From Flavobacteriia bacterium (GTDB taxonomy: Bacteria > Bacteroidota > Bacteroidia > Flavobacteriales_D > Crocinitomicaceae): 64,000 bases of DNA. Under the pieces are notes generated by a model, which did no database searches, was not told where the DNA came from, and saw only the letters and a list, made by a program, of their open reading frames with translations. Shown here piece by piece: positions 54,729-63,149 of the stretch (its first letter is position 1; each line of letters opens with the position of its first letter). The DNA lies in the NCBI GenBank assembly GCA_016178305.1, contig JACOTM010000048.1, positions 1 to 64,000 of the forward strand, in the 5' to 3' direction. Both the position numbers and the translations under genes were made by a program.

Positions 54729-55221
54729 AAATGAGTTTTTAAAATCAATATAAAAATAAATTATGAGACATATATTCATTTTGAAAACGCAATATTATTA
54801 CATCAATCAACATAAAAACTGCACCTAACAGCTAGGTGATAACGGGTTGAGATGTATTAAGTCAGCCAGTTCGTAGAAACAACTAACCGCGAATACAGGA
54901 AACTTTTCTTTTGACGAATAAAAATCGAAATCTTCAGTTGAAGTTGATGCACGGATTCGTAATTTATATAGAATTAGACATTTGACAATTATTATTCGGA
55001 CAATAACTGTTTGACATTGATAATTAGAATTTTGACAATCATAGTTTGACAAACGTCATTAAATTTGATGTTTATGACAAAAAAAATGGACTATACAATA
55101 AAAAATATCGGTTTAATAAAAAGTTGAATTCGAGAGACAAACAAAAACTGAAAAAGAGATAGATCGTGTGCTCACAACAGCAACTAACATCGCATAGTTG
55201 AAGGTAGTTGAGATAGTCGAA
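54729..55221. other. Non-coding spacer with repeated TTTGACA boxes
   Basis: This spacer of nearly 500 bases lies between convergent genes. It contains a short palindrome (CACCTA 54822-54827 with TAGGTG 54833-54838) and four TTTGACA copies at 54981, 55010, 55031 and 55045. No convincing gene is seen; a 75-codon minus-strand frame (54825-55052) has a cysteine-rich, low-complexity product without homology. The sequence may be a decayed insertion. Confidence 0.4.
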
Positions 55222-55247
55222 GGTAGTTGAGCCTAGTCGAAACTACC
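55222..55247. repeat. Palindromic repeat spanning the hydrolase stop codon
   Basis: GGTAGTT (55222-55228) and AACTACC (55241-55247) form a 7-bp stem around GAGCCTAGTCGA. An upstream half-copy, AAGGTAGTTGAGATAGTCGA, lies at 55201-55220. The GTTGAGCnTAGTCGAAAC type of sequence recurs as a dispersed element in flavobacterial genomes as I recall, and can end transcripts. It overlaps the stop codon of the alpha/beta hydrolase gene. Confidence 0.5.
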
Positions 55248-56004
55248 GTAGACAAAACCCCAACACTGTATCCATAAATTCTTCAGGAGCTTCTGCATGT
55301 ACCCAATGACCAGCATTTTCAATTGTTTTTAATTGAATATCAGGAAACACTTCTTCTAAAGCTTCAATGTCATCGTCTAAAATGTAGTTTGATTGAGCGC
55401 CTCTAATAAATAGAGTAGGTAAGAAAACTTCTGTTGTTGGTAAAGCAGATAATATCTCTGTCATTTCACGTTCGAGAACTTCAATATTCATTCTCCAAGC
55501 TAATTTCCCTTTTTCAATCCAATACAGATTTTTTAAAAGAAACTGTCTGGTGCCATACGAATCTACATATTGTGTTAATATTGATTCTGCAAGACTTCTA
55601 GAATTAACTGTTCTTAAATCAATAGCATGCAGTCCTTTTAAAATTTCAGCATGATGCATTGGATATTGTTTGATGCCAATGTCAACGACGATTAATTTTT
55701 CAAGAAAATCAGGATAAGTTTGAGCGAATTTAATAGCAGTTTTGCCTCCCATCGAATGACCAAGTAGTAAGATTTTTGAGATATTTAAATCATTTATCAA
55801 TTCAAATAAATCCGATGTCATTAATTGATATGAAAATTCATTACTCCAATCTGAATGTCCATGATTTCTTAAATCAACGAGAATTACACGATAGTATTCA
55901 GAAAGTTTTTTAGCATGAGTTTGCCAATTGTCGGAATAACCAAAAAGACCGTGAAGTATAACCAATGGTTGTCCTTCACCCATTTCTCGGTAATGTAATT
56001 TCAT
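55243..56004 (-). CDS. Alpha/beta hydrolase (YbfF-like esterase)
   Basis: A 253-residue hydrolase: oxyanion-hole HGLFGYSDNW, the nucleophile elbow LLGHSMGGKTA (Ser), and a C-terminal NAGHWVHAEAPEEF with the catalytic His; the acid residue is probably in the PTLFIRGAQSNYI region. The pattern fits the YbfF/epoxide-hydrolase-like esterases that act on short acyl esters. No signal peptide. It lies 25 bases after the HMA lipoprotein gene on the same strand. Confidence 0.87.
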   Translation of the reverse strand: MKLHYREMGEGQPLVILHGLFGYSDNWQTHAKKLSEYYRVILVDLRNHGHSDWSNEFSYQLMTSDLFELINDLNISKILLLGHSMGGKTAIKFAQTYPDFLEKLIVVDIGIKQYPMHHAEILKGLHAIDLRTVNSRSLAESILTQYVDSYGTRQFLLKNLYWIEKGKLAWRMNIEVLEREMTEILSALPTTEVFLPTLFIRGAQSNYILDDDIEALEEVFPDIQLKTIENAGHWVHAEAPEEFMDTVLGFCLR

Positions 56005-56029
56005 TCGAATGTTTTAAAAAGAGTTTGTA

Positions 56030-56557
56030 TTAATTAACAAAAAAGCGAGTGATTAAATTAAGGAAATTAGGTGACTCGATGTTGTTTGAAGAAATTTTTA
56101 TTTTAGAGTCTTCTGATTCACATGCTTTTTCACATTTTTCTTCGCATTTACTTTTACATTCCTCAGTTGATTTTTCACAAATGAATTCTTTAGATGAAGT
56201 TTTTCCAACTTTGAATTGTTTTTCGTTTATTGTACTGATGATATTGATGATTTTATCAACTGTAATTTTATCTTTATCAAATGCGATTGTTGCAGTATTT
56301 GATTTTCGACCTTCTTTAAAGTCAAATTCAACAGTACTCACTGCTTCTGTAGCTCTTAATTCTTTTCGGATAGAAGCGCCGCAACCCATAACACATGTCA
56401 TTCCTTCAATTTCAGCAGTCAAGATTCTATTTGTATTAACTTTTACTGCTTTGAAAGAAGTATTTACTGATTTTTTACGAGTCACTTTAGAACTCTCTTG
56501 TGAGTTACAAGCAGTTAAAACTAAGAGTCCTGCAAAAAATACAATTTGAAGTTTCAT
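56030..56557 (-). CDS. HMA-domain lipoprotein with Cys-ladder tail
   Basis: A 175-residue protein with a lipoprotein signal (MKLQIVFFAGLLVLTAC, Cys17). Residues about 45-115 form a heavy-metal-associated domain with EGMTCVMGCGASIRKEL, where the metal cysteines Cys55 and Cys59 are spaced CX3C, a variant seen in Bacteroidota lipoproteins. After it, Cys127 and then Cys134, Cys138, Cys142 and Cys146 occur at every fourth residue (TEECKSKCEEKCEKACES), a helical ladder that could bind metal in the manner of a metallothionein. It probably carries copper or another soft metal in the envelope. It precedes the hydrolase by 25 bases. Confidence 0.82.
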   Translation of the reverse strand: MKLQIVFFAGLLVLTACNSQESSKVTRKKSVNTSFKAVKVNTNRILTAEIEGMTCVMGCGASIRKELRATEAVSTVEFDFKEGRKSNTATIAFDKDKITVDKIINIISTINEKQFKVGKTSSKEFICEKSTEECKSKCEEKCEKACESEDSKIKISSNNIESPNFLNLITRFFVN

Positions 56558-56634
56558 GTAACTTGGTTTACAATGTGTTACAAATATATTGAATTCGAAT
56601 AGATTTTGAATTAAAAAAATGTTAAAAAATGATT

Positions 56635-59600
56635 TTATTTTGAATTTTTAATAATTTTTTGATTTACAACATTATTATTTTCGCATTGAAATTCAATAAA
56701 ATAAATTCCATCAGAGAAATTTGATAAATCAATTAATTGGTCATTTATCGTGTTTTCATTTGTAATCGTTAAGATATTTTGACCTAAATTGTTTTTTAAA
56801 GTTAAAGTTGTAAAATCAAAATTCTTTTTGATATAAATCATTGAATTAGTAGGGTTAGGGTATAGAATTGAATTTTCTGTTGTTTGACTTTCAATATTTA
56901 GATAACTATCCCAACTGATATTGAAACCATTGTTATTAATATAAGAATCAGAATACCATATTAAAAAGAAATTTCCCGTTGTTGATTCAAATGAAGTGTA
57001 TGGAATTGTACCTGAATAATAAGCAATTAAATTTCCGTTCTGAGAACTTCCATCATAAATGGATAAATAATCGAAATTTTCTTCTGAATAAAATGAATTT
57101 ATATGCAACGTTAAAACGCCTTGCGAATTTGGATGAATTAAAAAGCTACAATATTCATTATCTGAATAGTTCTGATCTACTCCAGAATCATAAAGTATTC
57201 CTGTAGGGGCATTTGATTCAAATGAAGAGCACATTGTAAATTGATTTAATATATTTATATAAGAAATTTTAGTAATTGAATCTTCCCCATATTGATTCGT
57301 GACTTTTAATTTTACGAAGTAAGTACCAATGTTGGAATAGGATACAGTTGGATTCTGTTGGTTTGAATGAAGGATGTCTGCTCCTTCAAAAGTCCATTCC
57401 CAGGTTGTAGGGACATTTAAAGATAAATCGTTAAAAGCAACAGGAGTGTTAATATTTTGGTTTGTTGATGTAGTTGAAAAATTTGCTATCGGAGGGTTAT
57501 TATTAGGTAAAATTGTTATAGCATAATCAATAACTTGACCATAATGAGGTTGAGAACAAGCGTTGAAAAGATGTTGTATATCAGTTCCAAGTCTCATTCG
57601 TAAAGGAGTATTGTAAACACAGTTACCTGGTATAATGATAGATGTGTTGGTAGATGTACTTTGTGAATTTGAAATGTATATCAGTTCTGATTCCTCAAAA
57701 TTACCATCGTTATTTAAATCAACCCAAATTTTGTTATGTTGTAAACTGCCTGTTTGAATAGAGAGTATATAAGATAAACCTGCAGTAACAGTCGTCGTGT
57801 AATTACAACTTAAATCTTTGTATGATTCAGATATAGACGAAGCTGCAGTGTATATAAGATCATTGAAAGTAAAAGATGAAAGTCCAAATGAATTGTAGGG
57901 ATATAATGTTTGGGGAGCACAGTTAGGTGATAGAGGTCCGCCATTATTCGTGATATTTAAATAGTTTGGAATAAAAGTAGTGTCTGTAGTATTACAATCC
58001 CCTGTTCCTGAAACAATTAGCATTACATTGTAAGTCCCTTGATTGGTGTATGTGTGAGTTGGATTTTCAAGTGTACTACTGCTACCATCTCCAAAATCCC
58101 AAATATATGAATTTCCATTTGTGCTTATGTTATTAAAAGTAATTGTTGCTGGAATAGTGCAACTATAAGTACTGCTGACACTAAAGTTTGATGTGACATC
58201 CGGTGAAAAAAGATTCCCAATTCCAACGGCATACCAAGCATTTGTAACTGCAATTACTTCCGGACTGCAATAACCGTATAAATCTTCAGCAGCTTTTATT
58301 GAATAATAGCGAGCGTCTTCATAATTTGAACTTGGTACAAGATAATTGCTTAATGTTCTGAAACAAATTTCAGCTGATTTTTGCATACCAATACCATTCA
58401 TTGAATAGAAATTATTTAAATCATTTGTACCATTTCCTCCATTTACTAGTAAATAAAACCAATAATTTTGAACATTTGAATTCGTATGAACACCTCCGTT
58501 ATCACTTCCGTCAGTTATCCAAAAATTACCCAAATAGGTGTCTGGATGACCTTTTGAATTTGGATTTGACATATCACGAAAAAAATTGCCATTAATAGCA
58601 AATTGGTCTCCGATTTGAAAATTAGCTGTTGTGGGATTTTGAGAATAATCTAAAATAACACCAAATATATCACTAAATGACTCATTTAAAGCACCAGATT
58701 CATCGATATATTCTAAGCCTGCAGTATATTGCGTAATGGCATGAGTTAATTCATGGCCAACAACATCTAAAGAAGTTAAAGCATTGTATTCAATACCATC
58801 TCCATCCCCAAAAGTAATACTTGATCCATCCCAAAAGGCATTTACAAAATTTAAATTGTAATGAACATAAGCATTTATTTGTGCATTTGCATTATCAAAA
58901 GAATTATATCCGAAATTTTGACTAAAATAATCGTAAAAAACTTCTGAGCCAAAATGTACATCTAAAGCTGCGTCATCCTGATTTTGAGTAGAATTCCAAT
59001 TGTTGTCATTATCCGAAAATAATGTAGCACTAGAATAATCTCCAGTTGTATTTAAATTATAAGTGTTAATCCCATTTCCTCTAGAAGTTTCACTTAGGAA
59101 ATAAGTGTTGTTAGAGTTGTCGGTAGTAATTGAACGAACACCATTGTATTTAGTATGTGCTGTTCCAATTACATCATTGTGTTGTATGCGGTTAATTTGA
59201 TGTATAATTGTACCTTTAATCGCATCGATATATAAATATTGTCGGTTTAGCGGCTTTGTTGCGTAAATATCTGCTTTGTAACTAAGCAAGAATTCATTGT
59301 TGATTTGATAAAAGACCAGTTCAGGTTTAGGTTGATTTTGTGATGACCAAAAATAATTTTCTCCTTGAATGAAATTTTTACCGATTTCAATTGCTTGTTC
59401 AGGTGAAATGTTGGGAGTTAAGACATTGAATTTACTGATAGCGGCGTAACAGCCATTTGCTGATTCAATTAAATTATTATTGATATGAATGTTGTAAATG
59501 TTTTTTTCAATTTTTATTCCTTTATAATAAAGTTGAAATTTGTAATCAATTAAACCTGATTTACTGGTTGTTTGATTTATCCTAGAAAATGAATAATCAT

Positions 59601-59820
59601 TTGTTAAATGAAGTGTATTTAATAAATATTGTTCACAATTTGTTGCTTTTATATTGGCATTTTTGGCCAATTGAAAAAATTGAATAGTGTTGTCTATTGG
59701 ATTGATTTTAACTTTAGAACTTTTAGGTACGTATTTCAAGGCTTCATTCCCTGAAAATTCTTGTGAAAAAACAAGGCTAAAAATGAAAAAGGAAGAAAAA
59801 AGTAAGTAATTTTTTATCAT
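56635..59820 (-). CDS. Secreted M4-family metalloprotease with PKD, GEVED, CUB and T9SS domains
   Basis: A 1061-residue thermolysin-like protease. After a signal peptide comes an FTP-type propeptide (to about residue 210), then the catalytic domain with His356-Glu357-x-x-His360 (GHELTHAITQY) and Glu380 (GALNESFSD), and the GGVHTNSN loop. Downstream, in order: a PKD domain near 545-620 (YIWDFGDGSSS), a GEVED-type domain near 640-770 (WVDLNNDGNFEESEL), a second PKD near 775-860 (WEWTFEGADI), a CUB domain near 870-970 (LSIYDGSSQNGNLI) and a C-terminal T9SS sorting tail (YPNPTNSMIYI). It is secreted through the type IX system, with the added domains probably binding substrate. Pro-region removal would activate it. 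Confidence 0.92.
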   Translation of the reverse strand: MIKNYLLFSSFFIFSLVFSQEFSGNEALKYVPKSSKVKINPIDNTIQFFQLAKNANIKATNCEQYLLNTLHLTNDYSFSRINQTTSKSGLIDYKFQLYYKGIKIEKNIYNIHINNNLIESANGCYAAISKFNVLTPNISPEQAIEIGKNFIQGENYFWSSQNQPKPELVFYQINNEFLLSYKADIYATKPLNRQYLYIDAIKGTIIHQINRIQHNDVIGTAHTKYNGVRSITTDNSNNTYFLSETSRGNGINTYNLNTTGDYSSATLFSDNDNNWNSTQNQDDAALDVHFGSEVFYDYFSQNFGYNSFDNANAQINAYVHYNLNFVNAFWDGSSITFGDGDGIEYNALTSLDVVGHELTHAITQYTAGLEYIDESGALNESFSDIFGVILDYSQNPTTANFQIGDQFAINGNFFRDMSNPNSKGHPDTYLGNFWITDGSDNGGVHTNSNVQNYWFYLLVNGGNGTNDLNNFYSMNGIGMQKSAEICFRTLSNYLVPSSNYEDARYYSIKAAEDLYGYCSPEVIAVTNAWYAVGIGNLFSPDVTSNFSVSSTYSCTIPATITFNNISTNGNSYIWDFGDGSSSTLENPTHTYTNQGTYNVMLIVSGTGDCNTTDTTFIPNYLNITNNGGPLSPNCAPQTLYPYNSFGLSSFTFNDLIYTAASSISESYKDLSCNYTTTVTAGLSYILSIQTGSLQHNKIWVDLNNDGNFEESELIYISNSQSTSTNTSIIIPGNCVYNTPLRMRLGTDIQHLFNACSQPHYGQVIDYAITILPNNNPPIANFSTTSTNQNINTPVAFNDLSLNVPTTWEWTFEGADILHSNQQNPTVSYSNIGTYFVKLKVTNQYGEDSITKISYINILNQFTMCSSFESNAPTGILYDSGVDQNYSDNEYCSFLIHPNSQGVLTLHINSFYSEENFDYLSIYDGSSQNGNLIAYYSGTIPYTSFESTTGNFFLIWYSDSYINNNGFNISWDSYLNIESQTTENSILYPNPTNSMIYIKKNFDFTTLTLKNNLGQNILTITNENTINDQLIDLSNFSDGIYFIEFQCENNNVVNQKIIKNSK

Positions 59821-59959
59821 GATTGTCAGATTAGTATATTTTCGTGTTTATCAAATATACAGAAAATAAATAATTCAAAAAAATATTTGCGAATTCTAGT
59901 TGTTTAATTGATTGAAAGGTATAGGAATTCAATTGAAATGTAAGAATGCTAGAATAATA

Positions 59960-59992
59960 TTTGAAGGATACGATATATTTTTAATAGCTTTG
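59960..59992 (+). promoter_or_regulatory. Promoter of engB
   Basis: TTTG at 59960-59963 and TAGCTTTG at 59985-59992 are separated by 21 bases, matching the Bacteroidota -33/-7 promoter, with the engB ATG at 60010. Confidence 0.6.
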
Positions 59993-60009
59993 TATATAAA
60001 TCTCATGAT

Positions 60010-60615
60010 ATGTTAATAAAAGAAGCTGTTTTTGTAGTGTCTAATACGGATCACAAATTAAGTCCATCTGACGGGAGACCTGAATATGCGTTCATTGGTC
60101 GTTCAAATGTTGGTAAATCTTCTTTGATTAATATGTTGACAGGAAATAAAAAATTAGCAAAAACATCTGGAACTCCAGGTAAAACGCAGTTAATTAATCA
60201 TTTCTTAATTAATCAAGATTGGTATTTAGTTGATTTACCAGGTTATGGTTATGCGAAAACGTCTAAAAAAATGAGAGCTGAATTTGAGGTGTTTATCTCT
60301 GAATACTTGATGCATCGAGAAACATTGATGAATGTTTTTGTATTGTTGGATTCTCGCTTGGAACCTCAAAAGATAGATATAGAATTTATGAATTGGTGTG
60401 GAGAAAAACAAATTCCATTTTGTATGATTTTTACAAAAATTGATAAAATATCAAGTTCTGTCCTAGCTAAAAATTTAGCAAAATATAAAAAAGAAATGAT
60501 TAAATATTGGGATGAAATCCCCCCTCTTTTCACAACTTCTAGTGAATCAGGTTTTGGAAAAGAAAAAGTGTTAAATTATATTGAAAGCATTAACCTTGCA
60601 TTAAAAGAATCTTAA
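60010..60615 (+). CDS. engB: Ribosome biogenesis GTP-binding protein EngB/YsxC (YihA)
   Basis: A 201-residue essential GTPase acting in large-subunit assembly. G1 is GRSNVGKSSLIN, the switch I T follows in TSGTPGKTQLINHF, G3 is VDLPGYGYAK, G4 is TKIDK and G5 SSESGFG. The length is normal. The promoter at 59960-59992 lies upstream. The next gene starts 5-14 bases after the stop, suggesting co-transcription. Confidence 0.95.
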   Translation: MLIKEAVFVVSNTDHKLSPSDGRPEYAFIGRSNVGKSSLINMLTGNKKLAKTSGTPGKTQLINHFLINQDWYLVDLPGYGYAKTSKKMRAEFEVFISEYLMHRETLMNVFVLLDSRLEPQKIDIEFMNWCGEKQIPFCMIFTKIDKISSSVLAKNLAKYKKEMIKYWDEIPPLFTTSSESGFGKEKVLNYIESINLALKES

Positions 60616-60629
60616 TAAAATTGAGCGAA

Positions 60630-62030
60630 ATGATATTAGAACAAATGTACACAAAATGTTTAGCTGAAGCGGCATATTATATTGAAAGTAAAGGAGAAGT
60701 TGCTATTATTGACCCTTTAAGAGAGTCAGCACCTTATATTGAAATGGCTGAAAAAAATGGTGCTAAAATTAAATATATTTTTGAGACCCATTTTCATGCA
60801 GATTTTGTAAGTGGTCATTTGGATTTAGCAAAAAAAACAGGCGCTCAAATTGTGTATGGTCCAACTGCTAAAACAAAATTTGAGGCTATAATTGCGGAAG
60901 ATAATCAAGAATATAAGATTGGGGATTTAACACTTAAAGTGCTTCATACACCAGGACATACACCGGAATCGGTGACTTATTTATTACTGGATGAAAATGG
61001 AAAAGAAAATGCCATTTTTTCTGGAGATACTTTATTCCTTGGAGATGTTGGTCGGCCAGATTTAGCGATTAAAAGTGACTTAACAAAAGAGGATTTGGCA
61101 GGTATGCTTTATGATTCTTTGAGAAAAAGAATTATGACTTTAGCAGATGATGTTGTTGTTTATCCAGGTCATGGTGCAGGATCTTCTTGTGGAAAAAATA
61201 TGAGTACTGAAACTATTGGTACAATAGGAGAACAAAAAAAATCAAATTATGCTTTGAGAGCAGATATGACTAAAGAAGAATTTATTAAAGAGGTTACAAG
61301 TGGAATCTTGCCACCTCCTCAATATTTCCCTAAAAATGCCATGCTGAATAAAATGGGGTATAGTTCGTTTGATGAGGTTTTAGCAAAAGGCACTACGGCA
61401 TTAAATGTTGCTGATTTCAAAAAAGAGGTAGTAGATGGAGCATTAATTTTAGATGTTAGAAGTCAGGATTTATTTAGTAAAGGGTATATTAAAAATTCAT
61501 TATTCATTGGATTAAATGGAACTTTTGCTATGTGGGTTGGCGCTTTAATTGAAGATATTAATCAGAAAATTGTTTTAATTGTTCCTGAAGGGAAAGAAGA
61601 AGAAGCTGTTTTACGTTTATCACGAGTGGGATATGATAATTGTGTTGGTTTTTTGAAGAACGGGGTAGCTGACTATCAAGCATCCGGTGAAATATTGGAG
61701 ACAATTGATTCAATTTCAGCGGAAGATTTAGCGACTATTGTTCATGATGTAAATGTAGTAGATGTTCGTAAACCAGGAGAGTTTGAAGCGGAACATATTG
61801 AAAATGTGACACATTGTGCTTTAGATTTTATCGAATCAGAAGAATCAAAATTAGAAAAATCAAAAAAATATTACGTGCATTGCGCTGGAGGTTATCGAAG
61901 TGTAATCGCAATTTCAGTTTTAAAAAGAAAAGGTTATACCAATCTTATTGATGTACTAGGAGGTTTTGGCGCAATCCAAAAAACGAATATTCCAGTGACT
62001 AAATTTGTATGTCCAAGTACATTGAAATAA
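60630..62030 (+). CDS. Persulfide dioxygenase-rhodanese fusion (CstB-like)
   Basis: An MBL-fold enzyme fused to rhodanese domains, 466 residues from ATG 60630 (MILEQMYTKCLAEA). The metal motif ETHFHADFVSGH gives His54, His56, Asp58 and His63, and later HTPGHTPESV, FSGDTLFLGDVGRPDL and YPGHGAGSSCG complete the persulfide dioxygenase site. A degenerate first rhodanese (VDGALILDVRSQDLFSKGYI, no active Cys) precedes a second with VHCAGGYRS (Cys418). Such proteins oxidise persulfide to thiosulfate in sulfide detoxification. A TTG at 60621 would add three residues. Confidence 0.88.
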   Translation: MILEQMYTKCLAEAAYYIESKGEVAIIDPLRESAPYIEMAEKNGAKIKYIFETHFHADFVSGHLDLAKKTGAQIVYGPTAKTKFEAIIAEDNQEYKIGDLTLKVLHTPGHTPESVTYLLLDENGKENAIFSGDTLFLGDVGRPDLAIKSDLTKEDLAGMLYDSLRKRIMTLADDVVVYPGHGAGSSCGKNMSTETIGTIGEQKKSNYALRADMTKEEFIKEVTSGILPPPQYFPKNAMLNKMGYSSFDEVLAKGTTALNVADFKKEVVDGALILDVRSQDLFSKGYIKNSLFIGLNGTFAMWVGALIEDINQKIVLIVPEGKEEEAVLRLSRVGYDNCVGFLKNGVADYQASGEILETIDSISAEDLATIVHDVNVVDVRKPGEFEAEHIENVTHCALDFIESEESKLEKSKKYYVHCAGGYRSVIAISVLKRKGYTNLIDVLGGFGAIQKTNIPVTKFVCPSTLK

Positions 62031-62091
62031 CTTTTATTTTTAACTTCGATTTTTCTTGGGTTATTAATTTTAATTGCAATAGATTCAAAAT

Positions 62092-62439
62092 ATGGCTTAT
62101 AACGAGATTTTAGCAGATAGAATAGCTGAACAACTATTGTCAAGTGAGATTCATTTTACAGAAAAAAAAATGTTTGGAGGAATTGCTTTTATGATCAATG
62201 ATAAAATGTGTGTAGGAGTTGTAAAAGAAGAACTAATGTTACGTGTGTTGGATGAGAAATACGATGAGTTAATTGAACATCAATATGCAAATCCCATGAA
62301 ATTTACAGGTAAAACAATGAAAGGTTTTATTTTTGTAGCTTCTGAAGGAGTTGAAAATAATATTGATTTAAAACGATGGATAGATTTTGGAATTGAATTT
62401 GGAAAATTTGGCATTGTAAAATCGAAAAAAAAGAAATAG
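62092..62439 (+). CDS. TfoX N-terminal domain protein
   Basis: A 115-residue protein with the TfoX-N pattern: ADRIAEQLLSSEIHFTEKKM, FGGIAFMINDKMCVGVVKEE and LMLRVLDEKYDELIEH. Single-domain TfoX-N proteins are common in Bacteroidota and may bind nucleic acid or regulatory partners; a competence role is not shown here. It ends in a basic tail (KKKK). Confidence 0.85.
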   Translation: MAYNEILADRIAEQLLSSEIHFTEKKMFGGIAFMINDKMCVGVVKEELMLRVLDEKYDELIEHQYANPMKFTGKTMKGFIFVASEGVENNIDLKRWIDFGIEFGKFGIVKSKKKK

Positions 62440-62548
62440 AATTTATTTGAAATTAACAAATAGACAGCACTTCATTCAGTGTGTCTTTGAATATATTAAA
62501 ATATGAATGTCGAATTCAGTTCAAAATTCATAATCCAAAATAAAAAAA

Positions 62549-63031
62549 ATGGTTGAAGTAGGAATAATAATGGGAAGTGCATCTGATCTTCCTGTAATGC
62601 AAGAAGCAGCGGATATATTGAAAGAATTTGGAGTATCGTATGAAATTAATATTGTTTCAGCTCATAGAACACCTGAATTAATGTTTGAATATGGGAAAAA
62701 TGCTCACAAACGGGGATTGAAAGTAATTATTGCAGGAGCTGGTGGTGCTGCACATTTACCAGGGATGACAGCTTCGTTAACCCCATTGCCAGTTATCGGT
62801 GTTCCTGTTAAATCAAGTAATTCAATTGACGGTTGGGACAGTATTTTATCAATTTTGCAAATGCCAGGCGGAATTCCCGTTGCAACAGTAGCTTTGAACG
62901 GAGCTAAAAATGCAGGAATTTTAGCAACCAAAATTATTGGGGCCTCAAATCCAATTTTGTTAGCAAAACTGGAAGTTTACATGGAAGAGCTGAAACAAAA
63001 AGTGCTTGAAAGCGCTGAAAAGTTAAAATAG
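62549..63031 (+). CDS. purE: N5-carboxyaminoimidazole ribonucleotide mutase
   Basis: A class I PurE that converts N5-CAIR to CAIR in purine synthesis. [29 protein letters not shown] and NAGILA segments are conserved; 160 residues is normal. purK is not in the window. Confidence 0.96.
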   Translation: MVEVGIIMGSASDLPVMQEAADILKEFGVSYEINIVSAHRTPELMFEYGKNAHKRGLKVIIAGAGGAAHLPGMTASLTPLPVIGVPVKSSNSIDGWDSILSILQMPGGIPVATVALNGAKNAGILATKIIGASNPILLAKLEVYMEELKQKVLESAEKLK

Positions 63032-63036
63032 TAGTT

Positions 63037-63117
63037 AGACTTTAAGATATTAAGGTATTAATATTTAAGACTTTAAGACTATTTCTTGGTTCTTAAAGTC
63101 TTGAATCTTAAAGTCTT
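63037..63117. repeat. Inverted and direct copies of TCTTAAAGTCTT
   Basis: TCTTAAAGTCTT occurs at 63091-63102 and 63106-63117 (15-bp period). Its reverse complement is at 63067-63078, giving a 12-bp perfect stem with a 12-nt loop, and an 11-nt part at 63037-63047. It lies between purE and the helicase gene; it could end the purE transcript or be a dispersed repeat. Confidence 0.6.
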
Positions 63118-63149
63118 GATTTTTAATGTTTTGAATCTTAAAATCTAAA

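Noticed and set aside
54820-54840. Integron attC-like site at the CACCTA/TAGGTG palindrome
   Set aside because: No integron integrase, cassette array or paired R/L boxes were found around it.
54825-55052. 75-codon minus-strand frame
   Set aside because: Low-complexity, cysteine-rich product in a repeat-bearing spacer, without promoter, conserved motif or neighbour support.
56049-56549. 166-codon plus-strand frame antisense to the HMA lipoprotein gene
   Set aside because: The minus-strand gene has a lipobox, metal motif and normal domain structure; the antisense product is hydrophobic and without motifs.
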